Assembly (NCBI RefSeq): GCF_024679245.1
Contig: NC_090188.1
Span: forward strand, 40,573,492 to 40,637,491
DNA length: 64,000 nt
Direction: 5' to 3'
From: Pseudorasbora parva
Taxonomy: Eukaryota; Chordata; Actinopteri; Cypriniformes; Gobionidae
The translations under genes and the position numbers were made by a program. The notes beneath the pieces are model-generated. The model did no database searches. It saw only the letters and a program-made list of their open reading frames with translations, and was not told where the DNA came from. Below are positions 11,809 through 24,587 of this stretch, piece after piece (the first letter of the stretch is position 1; every line of letters starts with the position of its first letter).

Positions 11809-13303
11809 TTAAGGCAGTTTTATCACTATGATTTTATTTCAAGTGTTTGTTTTAAATAAGTTTAGCTTAGTTAGTTGTTTGATGCTATAAAAGTTGTCAC
11901 TGAGGAACCAACAGACTTTTTCAGGAGAAGAGTGGAGCTTTTATCTTAATTATCTTAATCCTACTATATTTCCCAGGTTTCGGCATAAATATTAAGAGCA
12001 TTAGCCCGAATGTGGACACAATTCCAACCCCAGCATTGCAATCCTACTGGACAAACTTGGAGAGCTTTCAAACAATTTCACTCCTACAACCAACTTGTTT
12101 TCCCAAATTTCCCAAACGAAAGCTGGAGATTTTGTGATATTCGATCTTATGTAAGGCTATGTGTGTGCGTTGATCAGTGTAACAAGAAAATAAATGTCTA
12201 AATGAGATGGTTTGAATGATTCACTGACCTGCCGATCTCTTAAGAAGTCTTAAAGTCAGAATAGTGACAGATGCTTCTTGGCTAGGTTTGATGGCTGTTC
12301 ATCAGAGTTTTATAAGCAAAGTAATTACATATTTCACTTCTACTCCTCTCTTTATTAATTTGTTTTGGGCATCTTGAGTGAGATTCAACTGCTTTATCCA
12401 TTTTGTTCGTCTGTTGTTGTCACATTTGCCGGTTGTTTCGGGTCAGTTTGGGTAGTGTGCTGCCATCTACCGGGGAACTTCGGAATAGCAGCATATACCG
12501 AAATGTGCAAAATCATGATATCGTACCGTTTTAAATAAACTGTATACCGGTATTTCTCCAGTACCGGTATACCGCGCATCCCTATTGCAGAGTATGTTCC
12601 AAGCATAAAGGGTTCAACATACAACGCAAGAACAAGTACGTTATTTTGTTCTCGCAGCCCTGGTTTGGGAGTTCTCTCAGCTTGTTCTCGACACATCGCC
12701 TGAGCAGAACTTTTTTTTTGCTGGTGTCCGAGAACTATCGTGTGATTGGTCATACATTTAATGTGGGCATGGTTAATGTGGAGAAACACAGATGATCGGC
12801 ACCTGCTTTTCTCATGAAGTATGGAATGTACTGCCAGAACGAACTTTATTCTTGTTCTTGCCACCTCGAGAAAACAAATACATTTCTTTGTTCTTGCAGA
12901 GTATGTCCTAAGCTTAAGACTGACACTTAAGATTTAGTCCTACACTTTAATTAATGTATGATTGGGATGCTTGATAACTAACTTTTAAGTGCAGCTTTGA
13001 GCCAATAATTTTTTTACTCTTAAGTCAACTCTTAGCAGTGTTCTTGTGAGTAATTCGAAGATGCTTGATAAATATGGGCCCAGAGTCCATCAATGAGCTA
13101 AATGGACCTTTCGGGAAGATGAACTCCCAAAACTACTGCTAGGTTCTAAGATATCTTTAAACAGTTTTACAAGAGGGTTTCCCTCAAAAGTCAACCTGCA
13201 ACAGGCTCTTCCGATAGTTTCACTCCGATACTTGAAAGTTGGTGATGATTATAGTGGTCCCCAGTTTTCGGGGCCCATCAGAACGCTTTCTTACAACTCA
13301 GGC
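11809..13303. other. No gene seen; fragments of dispersed repeats
   Basis: The 12540-12580 segment has repeated ACCGGTATACCG-type blocks, and a TTGCAGAGTATGT string occurs at about 12590 and 12894, about 305 bp apart, hinting at an insertion with duplicated flanks. The 156-codon minus frame at 12394-12864 has no recognisable domain and spans this repeat DNA, so I do not call it. Confidence 0.4.
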
Positions 13304-13860
13304 CTCAATGATTTCCTTATAACAGTTTCCTAATGTGGCATAGAGAATTGTCTTCCTTTGTTTTTATGAAACACTGGGACAATGTTTTATTGAGATCATT
13401 ATAAAAACTTTCAATTTAAGAAAATTCCCAAAATATACTCAAGATGTTGCAAGTAAAATGTTCTAATTTTGTTAACTCGTCACATTAGAAGAACACTTAT
13501 AAAGAACATTCAATATCTCACCGCTCAATGATATCCTTAAAACAGTTTCCTAATGTGGCAGAGAGAATGTTCTTCCTTTGTTTGTTATGAAACATTAGGA
13601 CAATGATATATTGAGATCATTATAAAAACATCAATTTAAGAACGCTCCCAAAATATATTCAAAATGTTGCAAGTAAAATGTTCTAATTTTGTTAACTCGT
13701 CACATTAGAAGAACACTTATAAAGAACATTCAACATCTCATCGCTCAATGAGATTGTTCTTCCTTTTTTATTATGAAACATTGGGATAATGTTTTTTTAA
13801 GATCATTTTACAACTTGTTTTCTCATAAACATTCCTAAAACATCCTTTGAATGTTGCAGT
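13304..13860. repeat. Tandem duplication, about 220-bp unit, 2.5 copies
   Basis: Units begin CTCAATGAT at 13304 and 13524, with a third, internally deleted copy from 13744. Each contains ATGTTGCAAGTAAAATGTTC and CACATTAGAAGAACACTTAT. AT-rich and non-coding. The downstream GAACGTTCCCTGCTAGCTGG (14010-14030) resembles a DNA-element end, so the tandem may be the interior of such an element. Confidence 0.85.
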
Positions 13861-14918
13861 TAAAATGTTATATCTTGGTTTACATTTATCACTATGAGAA
13901 AAAAAAATTAAATGAGAAAACATTCTTACAATATTTGTTAAACATTACATTAAAATGTTTTCTTCAGAACATTAACCAAACTTGTAGGGAATGTTAGCCA
14001 AAGTTCTGAGAACGTTCCCTGCTAGCTGGGCACTAGGAGGAGACCCAGACAGGCTGACTATAAATATAGACCTCTAGTCCACGTCTTTTCAGTGCAATTT
14101 TTTCACTGCGTGTCTTTAGTAAAGGTGGCTTTAATGTTTAAGTTTTTTTTTAATGCAGGTTTTGCACTTGCACAAGCTGTTAGTAAATCTGGCCCTTAAT
14201 TTCTTAAACTGCAAATCTTGTTAACTAGCTAATAATAGTATTTTGAGGCAATAGTATGAGGCAACGTGGGGGAGAGGACGCTGGCGTTGTCTGTTCGCCG
14301 CTTCTCCACCCACAACAAATCATGTTAATGTACTATTAGATTTACATTTTATTTTATTTCCTTATGTTTGTGACTAGTCTAACAGTCAGAGCTACAATTG
14401 GGACTGTTGCTGATTGCTGGCAGCCACTGAGAAGTCGTTGTTCGTCGTTTCGCCGTTTTCAACCGCTTCTCTAATGTTTACGTTTGAATTGCTGCGGTTG
14501 GTTCTGGTTTGGAGGACATTTGATGTTTTTCGCCGCGACTGCTCACTGGTGGTCTCCCTTGGGCTTAAGCTGCATGGTGGCTGAAGTTTGCACCGGGCTA
14601 GCGTCATCCGGGCTCTCGTCGTCGGCGTCCGGCATGATGTTGGGAAGTTCTGCTTCTCGGCTGCGCCGCTGTTCCGTCCTGCATTGCGACCGTGGAGCGA
14701 CATCTGCGCCGGCCCCGGTGTGTCCACAGAAGTGCCCGGAGGAATGTTCTTTCTCCTGCATGGTGCTGCAGCGATCCCCATCGTTTGAATCATCATGAAG
14801 AAGACCCATCATCTGGTCTTCAGCTGTCGTGCCTCGGCGATGTCATCGGGACACTGCCGCTGGGAGAAATCTGAAACATGGAGTGGACCACAGTGTGCTG
14901 CGGAGCTAACAGAGACTT

Positions 14919-15010
14919 CCACCATCAGCTGTTTTCTGTCCACCATCAGCTCTGTTTCTGTTCACCATCAGCTCTGTTTCTGTTCACCATCAGCTCTGTT
15001 TCTGTTCTGT
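14919..15010. repeat. 22-bp tandem repeat, about 4 copies
   Basis: The unit CACCATCAGCTCTGTTTCTG plus TT is repeated head to tail; the first copy is slightly diverged. Confidence 0.85.
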
Positions 15011-15076
15011 TTTCTGTGTTGGTTGATTGTTTGTAGTATTCTATATTTTTACTTGTTATTCATTTTTTGTTGTTAT

Positions 15077-15144
15077 CCCCCCCCCCCCCCCCTTTGTTGC
15101 ACTTTGAGATTCTTCGGAATGAAAAGTGCATTATAAATAAAATC

Positions 15145-15176
<32 letters not shown>

Positions 15177-15178
15177 GT
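15077..15178. repeat. Poly(C) run and (ATT)n microsatellite
   Basis: A run of about 16 C residues near 15077-15093, and (ATT)n at about 15146-15178. Confidence 0.95.
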
Positions 15179-15648
15179 ATTTTCACTTATTTTTGGATAT
15201 TAAAATTCACTGAAGAATTTGCAATCAGATCAGAATGATATAAATGAGTGTAAAATAAGTGACTCTTTCAAAATTCCCTATAAAATAAATGAATAATCCC
15301 CTCTGAGCTGAATTAACCTGTTTCCCTTACATCTATTTGGCCAAACTAGACTCTGCAAGAGAGGGCCAGGAGCAGGTTTGGACACTTCTGGCATACCCTG
15401 TAAAGTTTAACTAATGACCTAAGTATCACAGGTTATCTGTTCCTTTTTGCTCAAGGATCCTTATGTTGTAGTTTTCAAAAAGCTGTTAGTTTGTATTTTG
15501 TTCTGTTGTGGACAGTTTTACCTCTGTTTTCTATTTTCTTCTTTTTGTATACATAAAGAAGTTCCTCAACTGCTCCCATAGACTGTAACACTAAGCTAGT
15601 TAGTAAAAGAAAAGACTGAACAAATAGAAACAGTCACAGCAGAAACGT
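15179..15648. other. No gene seen
   Basis: Non-coding sequence between the (ATT)n tail and the DIRS remnant; no motif recognised. Confidence 0.5.
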
Positions 15649-16029
15649 CTCGGTTACATCTGTAACCTTAGTTCCCTGAATAGGGAACGAGACGCTGCGT
15701 CACCGCTCTGGGAACGGGAACCTCTGTGTGATTGCGTCGTGAAGCACGTATGTCATCAGTCCAATAGAGAGACGGAACGTCATAGGTGGGTGAAATCACA
15801 GACCTGGTAACTATAAAGCACACCGGCAAACACACGCCCTATAGCTTCTGTAAAAGAATGAAACAAGGCGCTTGCAGGCATGCGGGGAGTATGGCAGGGT
15901 GATGCGGCTCGTTCCCTATTCAGGGAACTAAGGTTACAGACGTAACCGAGATGTTCCCTATCATGGGAACTCCCACTACGTCACCCCTCTGGGAACGAGA
16001 ATACCCACGTCCCCAAAGGCGCCGGATGC

Positions 16030-16260
16030 CCGCCTGTGCATATTAAGAGGCGAGCACCCGAGCCCCCGGAGTAGCGTTAACGTCTAGCACGTAGAACCGG
16101 ACGAAAGTGTGTGGTAAGGACCAGCCCGCCACATCACAGACATCCTGCAGGGAAGCCCCTGCCAACAGTGCCTAAGAGGCAGCCATACTCCTTGTGGAGT
16201 GGGAGCGGACAGCCAAAGGCGAAGGCTGTCTGGCTGCCACATAAGCAAGCGAGATGGCCT
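16030..16260 (-). pseudogene. DIRS tyrosine recombinase C-terminal fragment
   Basis: On the minus strand the frame contains HSTRSMAAS, then ASLQDVCDVAGWS, then HTFVRFYVLD. In the tyrosine recombinase fold this supplies the H-x-x-R box and, in FVRFY, the nucleophilic tyrosine that attacks DNA. A TAG stop interrupts the frame right after MAAS. The N-terminal part with the first catalytic Arg is not recognisable. The enzyme would insert a circular DNA intermediate without duplicating the target; this copy is dead. Confidence 0.72.
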
Positions 16261-16512
16261 CGACCTTCCACTTGCTCATCCTCTGCTTTGACACCGGGCC
16301 CCCTCTCGAGGGTGGCCCATAACAAACAAACAGCTGTTCAGTTCTCCTCCACAGGACAGCTCTGTGGACCTAAGCATCAAGTGCATGAACGAGACCACGG
16401 ATGCACGGGTACCGTATGCTGCGGTAAGCACTGTCGGCCCGTGGAGGTGATCACCCTGACAGTCCTGGGCCCGGGGGCGTCAGGACTTCTTAGACGCAGC
16501 CTTCCTTGAGAT

Positions 16513-16679
16513 AATGACTGTCCTCAGATCGGGCCCCCTCCTAAAAGCTTTCAGTAGCTTCTTTGGGGTTTCCCATTTTACACACAATAACCATTCTGTA
16601 ACTATTGTTAATTTTGTCTTTAAAATGAAATGATAAAGTGTGTGAAATAAATTCTTCAAATTCAAAAAAAAAAAAAAAA
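16513..16679 (+). mobile_element. Poly(A)-tailed retroposed fragment in the DIRS remnant
   Basis: AT-rich sequence ends with AAATAAATTC and then a run of about 16 A residues (near 16663-16679). CAGATC occurs just before (about 16525) and just after (about 16681), a possible short target duplication. It looks like a retroposed 3' UTR inserted by LINE machinery; the source gene is not recognisable. Confidence 0.4.
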
Positions 16680-16760
16680 TCAGATCAGTCTTACCCTTAG
16701 AAGGCTGCGTCTGAGAGCGCCGACCACCGGCCCACCCTTTTGCTGCTCACTTATCATGTC

Positions 16761-19549
16761 AGCCCCGATCTCATGGCTCTCCCCCAGGTCTTTTAGCAGA
16801 GGATTTATTGGGTGTTAGAGAAGCCAAAATATGGACCCAAATTTCCCCAGGGACAATAAAGTGCAGGTCTGGCTACATGAGACTAAGTTGACACAGTCTC
16901 TGCAGAGACTTTAGGGCTGCATTGTGGTCGTGTCTTGGCACAGGTTCACCATCTGATCTGGATACGGTCCAGATCCAGTAGACTACTACAAACCTCGGGA
17001 TAAACAGAGAGACTAACATTAGCGTAGATGCCATTGTTTTTATGATGTAACGAGTACATCAGGTGTTATGGGAAGTGTTCCCGGTTCCGGATGACCTAGT
17101 TAATGCAGCCTAACAGTTATTTAACTGATTTGAATAATAGAAAATGATCATGTATGCCAAAGTAAAAAGATGCGTTTTTAGTCTAGATTTAAACTGACAG
17201 ATTATGTCTGCTTCCTAAACAATGCTAGGACGACTGTTCCAGACTGTTCTGTTTAAGTGCTAAATAGGTCAAGGATTTACCGCCTGAAGTTGATTTTGAT
17301 ATTCCAGGTATTATCAACTGGCCAGAGTTTAGAGACTGCAATAGACGAGAAGGACTATAATGCGCTAAGAGCTCGCTCAAGTACTAAGGAGCTAAACCAT
17401 TAAATGCTTTGTAAGTAATTAGCAAGCTTTTAAAATGTAGGAAATGTTTAATAGGGTGCTAATGCATGGTTGACTTAACCAGGCTAATATGGTCATGCTT
17501 CCTGGTTCTGGTAAGAAGTAGGATCAAGTTGCGTTTTTTTAATAAGCGGTTTAATCACAGCCAGCTTAAAAGTTTTCGGTGTGTGTTACCTACCTCAATG
17601 CTGCTGCAACAGCAATCTTCCATTCAGTCTATTTTACAATTTTGGGGGGTCTTCTGGAATAATTATGAAGACTCCTTAAGTAATCCTGAGCTGTTCAAAT
17701 TCCCATAATTCTTGCTTGCTGTCTATTTCTGCATTATGTTTTTGGGGGCAATCGGAGCTCGGGTAGAATATCCTCTCCGAGCCCCTCTATAGCAGACAGC
17801 AAGCCAAATCTGTTTACCACTTTCACTAAGATTATATGGGCACACAAAGTCTATGTGTCTGATCTTTAGGTTACCAGAAACATTAGGCAAACTCACCCTA
17901 CCAGATCTCTGGTGAAGACTGCAGTATTTCATGCTGGGAGAGGTGAGCCAGTGTAGTGACAGGGATTCATACAAAGCATTGCAATGCAGCATAAAGAAAC
18001 CCAAACTATTCTCTGAGTGTTCATTAGATCCCTACATAAACCTTTGATAGAATGCTCCCTACTCACACAAGCTCAGGCAGATGTTGACGTTCAAAGAGAA
18101 TGGCTTTCATTGCTAATTAAGCTGCTGTTGTGATGCCCTACTCCATCGACTAAAATCGAAACAGTTGGTTTTTCTAGGCCACGGGTCTCTTTTTCAGCAT
18201 TCTTCTATGCTCTTGTGCAGTGTTGAATAGTAACTAACTCATTTAACTTTGTTTTTCTGAAGCATCTCACCTGCTTTTCCAGAAGAAGCTACTATTTCTA
18301 TTGAATAGCATTTTACAGTCTGTTTTTCTACATTTCCAACCTATATTATACACACTGCTTGACAACCAAGCGAAGAGGCAATAATCAAACATGCATTCCC
18401 AACATGTCTGTATCACTGCACAGGGAAGCAATGGGTATTCATTTAAAGGGGAGACGAATTGAGAAATGAACTTTCCCTTGAGCTTTTGATATATAAAAGG
18501 TCATCATGGTATATAAGATAATCCTGTACGTTTCAGAGCTAAAAACTTCCTTGTTAGTCAAAGAAAAGCATTTAAAGAAACCAGGCCCAGAAAACGAGTG
18601 TTTGCTTCTACTGACGTCAGTGCGCAACGAAACACCACCTCAAAGAATAATAAGAGCGTGAAGTTAATTAGCCCCGCCCACCGACTCATGGGGTTCATGC
18701 AAGCAGCAACAAATAAACAAGCTGAAGATTATAGCAAGACACTGCGCTATTCCTGGTTGTGGAAGAACCCAGTCGCTGCATAAGCTTCCTTCGGATCCTA
18801 ATATTAGGAATGTGTGGTTGAACTTTATTTTTTAATGAAGTTCCAGCTCACGTGGGGAAGACATGGTGTTCACTTATTTCACCGTGGGATCATTTGTAAA
18901 CAAATCTCACAGTCACAATGCTATTCTTCTATATTGGATTTGACAGGAGGAATGTTGCAACACACTTATGTGAGTAAAACATGTATTTTTTATGTAATAG
19001 TATTGCATTGTTATAGATAATTTTGCTTATGTGTCTAACAGAGCATAAGTTACCTTTAGCACGCTGGACTCAGACACGTATGGGCCAGGGCTCGCAAAGC
19101 CCAACGTCCCAGAGCTGTGCATTTTCTCCAAAGCGGAAGCCCGTCGGCAGTCCGATGAATCTCGTAATATTCCTTTAGTTCTGCTGTTCTCTCTCTCTTG
19201 ACGTGACATTTGAAGAGCGCACTCGCACACGTGTATGTGTGTGCGCGCAGTTCGCGCTTATATCGACCGATCGTGTGGGCCATGTAAAAAATAATAGTCC
19301 AATCAATCGTGGGTAGATGAGAAATAAATCATTGTGTTTGTTTGATAAAGACGTCCTTGAATCAGTCCGGTTGCCGCTTTCAAATAACCCCTCCCTCATG
19401 TGAACTGAACTGACAGGGGCTATTTATGACAGCGGAGCCGGAGCTCCTTAAATATGCAAATCTTATCCAATCTTAGCCGTGGGTGTTTACTGCCAAGTCT
19501 CCAGGGCGGCACACCCATAAAAACCCAGCGTTTTGAAGAGAGCCTTTAA
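16761..19549. other. Dispersed-repeat-like DNA, no gene supported
   Basis: 16960-17600 reads like the body of an interspersed repeat, with many degenerate blocks and no long frame. 17700-19540 has short frames only (up to about 93 codons) without domain motifs. A CpG-containing stretch at about 18600-18670 carries TGACGTCA, a CRE-like palindrome. Nothing supports a host gene. Confidence 0.4.
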
Positions 19550-19679
19550 AACCAATGTAGAAAATATCCTATTACTTATTACTTATGATGTTTTTGAATG
19601 TAAAAACCACACAAACATCATTAGTTGACCTCAGACAACAGTATTTTTTTTTAAAAGCCAGTTCATTACACCTTTAATT
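19550..19679. mobile_element. Right end of a TTAA element (family shared with 60854-60955)
   Basis: The stretch containing GTTGACCTCAGACAACAGTA and ending GCCAGTTCATTACACC|TTTAA is an inverted match to 60854-60955, which starts TTAAAGGATGAACTGGC. Both therefore show the same terminus next to TTAA. The opposite end of this copy was not located. Confidence 0.6.
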
Positions 19680-19735
19680 TCTTTAAGCTCCAAAAATGAT
19701 TCATCAATTAATTGTAGTATTTTGCATATTTTTGA

Positions 19736-20396
19736 AAACCGATCAGGCATAACATTATGACAGGTGGTTGTCTCTTCATCACGGCACCTGTTAGTGAGTG
19801 GGATATATTAAGCAGCAAGTGAAAATGTTGTCCTCAAAGTTGATGTGTTAGAATCAGAAAAAATTGACAAGCGTAAAGATTTGAGTGAGTTTGACAAGGG
19901 CCAAATTGTGATGGGTAGACATCAGAGCATCTCCAAAACTGCAGCTCTTGTGGGCTGTTCCTGGTCTGCAGTGGCCCGTATCTATCAAAAGTGCTCCAAG
20001 AGGAACAGTGGAGAACCGGCCACAGGGTCATGGGAGGCCAAGGCTCATTGATGCACATTTGGAGTGAAGGCTGGCCCGTGTGGTCCGGTCAAACAGACGA
20101 GCTACTGGAGCTCAAATTGCTCAAGAAGTTAATGCTGGTTCTGATAGAAAGGAGGAGTTTGAGGAGCACAACAAAAAAATTGAGGTGTTGACTTGGCCTA
20201 TAAATTCCTGAGATCTCAATCCAATCGAGCATCTGGGATGTGCTGAACAAACAAATCAGATCCATGGAGGCCCCAACTCGCAACTTACAGGACGTAAAGG
20301 ATTTTCCTTGACGGGTCAGGGCTGTTTTGGCAGCAAAAGGGGGATCAACTCAATATTATGAATATAAGGTCATAATGTTATGCCTGATCGGTGTAC
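19736..20396 (+). mobile_element. Internally deleted Tc1/mariner element
   Basis: The ends CGATCAGGCATAACATTATGAC (positions 19740-19761) and its inverted copy ending TGCCTGATCGGTG (20381-20393) bound a 0.66-kb element, with TA after the right end. The left outermost bases are degraded. Between the ends the N- and C-terminal parts of a transposase are present but the catalytic middle is missing, giving a MITE-like derivative. Confidence 0.88.
19845..20310 (+). pseudogene. Tc1 transposase, central part deleted
   Basis: The first 68 codons from 19845 contain [20 protein letters not shown], the first helix-turn-helix of Tc1 transposases, up to the ATGSWEAK linker, then a stop. In shifted frames the sequence continues with a second-HTH piece (QEVNAGSDRK type). 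It then jumps to the C-terminal NPIEHLGCAEQTNQIHGGPNS-type region, where the catalytic Glu lies. The DDE core with both Asp residues is deleted. The product could at most bind TIRs. Confidence 0.8.
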
Positions 20397-21593
<1,197 letters not shown>

Positions 21594-23039
21594 TGTATTT
21601 CAGTTACTTGAAAACAAGTCAATGTAAGACCCAAGTTAGATGGTAAACAAGTCAAGTCTGCATGTCATTTGCTACTACTTAAAACTGTGCATATCACTAC
21701 TCGAGGACAGTTTTTAACACTCAATTTCAATATTAGATAAATGGCGTCACATAGCACATTTCTTTTAAAGGGGATCTATTATGCAAAATTAACTTTTACA
21801 TGGTGTTTGTACATTAATTTGAATCAGCAATGTGTTCACACAACCCTATAATAGTAAAAATCCACCCAGTCCTCTTTTTTTAGTCCCCATAAATCATAAG
21901 TGGTGTATCAGAACAAGCCGTCTGAAGATTGTGGCTTTGTGATGTCACAAATGCCTAAGCTCCGCCCATGACTGCTGACGGACTCCGCTCTGTTAGCATA
22001 GACTCCGCCCCTAAGTCAACTGTACACAGTCCCCCATGTCTATCTCCTTGTCAGAGCATTCAAGAAAGAAATGTATTCTTATTAAAGCTTCTTAAGTAAT
22101 TCAATCAAGAGTAGTGTGCCGTTTTCTGTTTTTCTTTTGTTGTTTGATTCATATTAATAGCATATACAGCAGTAGGAATTGTATATTACACTGCTGTCAC
22201 TTTAATAAACTGATCTAATACACAGGTGATTTCTTTTTTCGGAGTGTCTATTCACAACAAGTGCAAATAGCGTGCCTTGTTAGCAAGAGCTATTCAAACT
22301 AGTTAGGGGTAGGGGTAGGTGTAGGGAGGGCTTTTGTTGTCCCTTTAAGGCAGCATCCATTTAATAATTTCAATAAATATAATAATTTACACTTTATTTG
22401 ATCATTGCATCTTGTTTATGTACAACAATGAGGTGCAAATAGTATATATCTGTCAAAATAAAGTATAAATTGCATGTAATTACTATTTAGATTGCAAAAA
22501 ACCGCTACTTTTACATGGTGAAAATAGAATATATCACCATTTTCGCTTAGTGGATAGCATCTATCGCTATTTAGTGTAAATAGCAATTATCTTTAAGAAA
22601 ATATATTTTCATCGAGTGTAAATGGAATCTAGTTGCTGCCTTCTTTATTTACTATTTACGTTCACAGACATAACTGAACTGTGTGTGTTTGACATAACCT
22701 TGTGTGTACTTGACAGTTTAAGTGCAATAACACATGGACGAGAGCTTAGTTGAATACTCACGGGATGCTCTGTCTGACACAGCTTTCTGTGTGCATGCTT
22801 CAGGTGTGTGTGCTGAGAAAACTATATATCAGAAGTGGCTTAGATGTGGCTTTAAAACACATGCAGATAATACACTTTAATTATGATGAAGAACTGCAAT
22901 GTCACGTGAGTGTGACCGCGATAAAGATGATTAATAAAAAAGCAACAGAGGTTTGGTTAGTTTTTGACAGAGTATCTGAGGCAAGCAGCTCATTTCCATT
23001 TAAAGATACATGCACAAAAATGGCATGTTTTTGCTTTAA

Positions 23040-24460
23040 AGGTAGGGTAGGTAAGAATGATCTAAAACACTTTTGTCCAAATTTGTTTAAACTTTCTTTA
23101 TATGTCAATACATAATTAAAATGTAAGTACTCTGAAAAGGAGAGTATAAAAACCAAGTGACTCTAGACTTTTTAATCTGCAATAAACACCGCTCATTATT
23201 TTAGTTCGGGACGAAACAAGTGATTGGCTTGGGCGACTGTCACTCTCTCTCTCGTTACCATGGCGACCACCGCTTTCGCTACAGGATCCGCCCACATGCG
23301 TGCGCTCGTTTGATTTGAGCAGTTCAAGAGGCACGAAACCTAGGCAAAATAATGGCAGAGAAAGAGCATTCAAACTTCACAGTGCAGGGTTTAGCAGTCA
23401 GCGAAGGCAAACAATACAAAAAAGGAAGACAGTACGAGAAAAGGCCATGCACAGAAAGTCTTTAGATAAACAAAGAAATCAAACGCGAGTAAATATCTGC
23501 GTGGCTTTTTAACGATGGTGAGAAGTAAGGGACCTGAAAAACGACTCATTGCTGGCTGTATTTCTGCTGGACAGGTAATCCTTCACTTTGATTATACATT
23601 TTTTTGGTTTATGTTTTCATGAAGCATGTATCCCTAGCACATTTAGCTGCCTAATATAGCTAACATAACATTACTTAGCATAAAGTTACAATGTTATACA
23701 CTTAGCCATTAGTAGAGATGATAAATACTCAATATGCTTAGCTCAAGTTAATCGTTGTTGTGTTGAATTGCGCAAAATTTAACTTTAGATAACAAAATGC
23801 ATGTGTAAAAGCCAGTACCGCATCCAGGAACTTTTTTTTTTAGAACTAACTTAGCTTTAGCGACTGCTAATCAACAATGCTTTCATCATGGAAACTCTTA
23901 CATGCAAAACACTGTATTTGTTATGAATCTTACATGAAATTCATCTTCATCACAGTATAACTGATGTTATTGGAAAAACATGTATCGATGTACCCATTTT
24001 ATTTGCCTTATAAATATAACTAGCTCGTTACCGAATCAAAGAAAATATATTTTAAACTTTACCAGTATCGGTATTCTAGCTTGATAGTGAGTGCTAAAAG
24101 ACATCTTATTTGTTTATTTCCATACTGATAAAGTTAGATTTTTTATTACATGTGATTCTGACGTGATGTCACTACATGCACTCCGCTCCTCTCAGGTAAA
24201 TAATGCGTCTTCCAGCTGATTGGTCGGTGAGGCACGTTCATGTGTTTTGGGAGCGTGGCTTTGGAAAGAGCCCAGAAGGGAGAAGGTGGAGTGAATGGAA
24301 ATAATGAGCTGTCTTTAAAACAGTCGTGAGAGGTCTACAGAACTCGCTTTTTATACTTTCTTTTTCAGAGTACTTACATTTTAATTCTGTATTAATATAT
24401 AAAGAAAGTTTAAACACATTTGGAAAAAAGTTTATTAACCAATCCTTACCTTGCTTACCT
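23040..24460 (+). mobile_element. TTAA element with 115-bp TIRs, nested
   Basis: It starts AGGTAGGGTAGGTAAG and ends with the inverted copy; the inverted match extends about 115 bp inward and includes GTTTAAACTTTCTTTATAT on both sides. TTAA flanks both ends (23036-23039 and 24461-24464). The 1,421-bp interior carries a plus-strand exon remnant ending at 23574 with a splice donor, and no catalytic core, so it is non-autonomous. TTAA duplication fits Kolobok or piggyBac; the exon motif makes Kolobok-like my preferred guess. Confidence 0.85.
23380..23574 (+). pseudogene. Exon remnant with RVNICVAF / LLAVFLLDR motif
   Basis: A basic stretch leads into RVNICVAF, then two in-frame stops around an R-W pair, then EVRDLKNDSLLAVFLLD, and the exon ends CAG|GTAATC at 23574. 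The order and the splice-site phase match the exon remnants at 712-1481 and 32356-32408. Stops (TAA after CVAF, TGA two codons later) show the copy is dead. Confidence 0.55.
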
Positions 24461-24587
24461 TTAACTCAAAAATGGACATTTACAACATAATAAATTATCT
24501 GTGGGTTTTTTGAACTGAATCTTCACATATACATCCTGAGGACTTATATTACATATTGTAAAAAAGAGGCATATAGGTTCCCTTTAA

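Larger units (their letters stand above)
13861..15178 (+). mobile_element. Putative non-LTR retrotransposon 3' tail ending in (ATT)n
   Basis: The segment ends TTGCACTTTGAGATTC, a stretch resembling AGTGCATTATAAATAAA, and then (ATT)n at about 15146-15178, the layout of LINE-like 3' ends in fish. Upstream (14390-14870) is a GC-richer region with overlapping short frames on both strands but no reverse transcriptase or endonuclease motif. The 5' boundary is uncertain, and the 13861-14250 part shows nothing recognisable. The assignment rests only on the tail. Confidence 0.4.
15649..16760 (-). mobile_element. DIRS-like retrotransposon remnant
   Basis: A 43-bp block at 15649-15691 containing TAACCTTAGTTCCCTGAATA recurs inverted at 15908-15950; this is the inverted-repeat style and wording of fish DIRS elements, which use tyrosine recombinase instead of an integrase and lack direct LTRs. 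The minus strand from about 16260 to 16030 reads through the C-terminus of a tyrosine recombinase. DIRS-like sequence seems to continue after a poly(A) insertion (16513-16679) to about 16760. Reverse transcriptase and RNase H are absent, so only the 3' part survives. Confidence 0.7.
21769..24583. mobile_element. TTAA-flanked DNA element interrupted by another TTAA element
   Basis: The left end AGGGGATCTATTATGC follows TTAA (21765-21768). The right end, inverted, reads AGGGAACCTATATGCC and precedes TTAA (24584-24587). Sequence beyond 24464 (TTATCTGTGGGTTTTTTGAA and following) has the look of the right arm of this family, and the segment at 34650-34900 is another copy of part of it. Without the insert at 23040-24460 the element is about 1.4 kb and non-coding. 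Confidence 0.7.

Noticed and set aside
12394..12864. 156-codon minus frame
   Set aside because: Crosses repeat-derived DNA with ACCGGTATACCG blocks; no domain recognised.
14392..14874. Overlapping frames on both strands suggesting a gene
   Set aside because: Mutually overlapping short frames in GC-rich DNA with no domain, no splice model and a LINE-like tail downstream.
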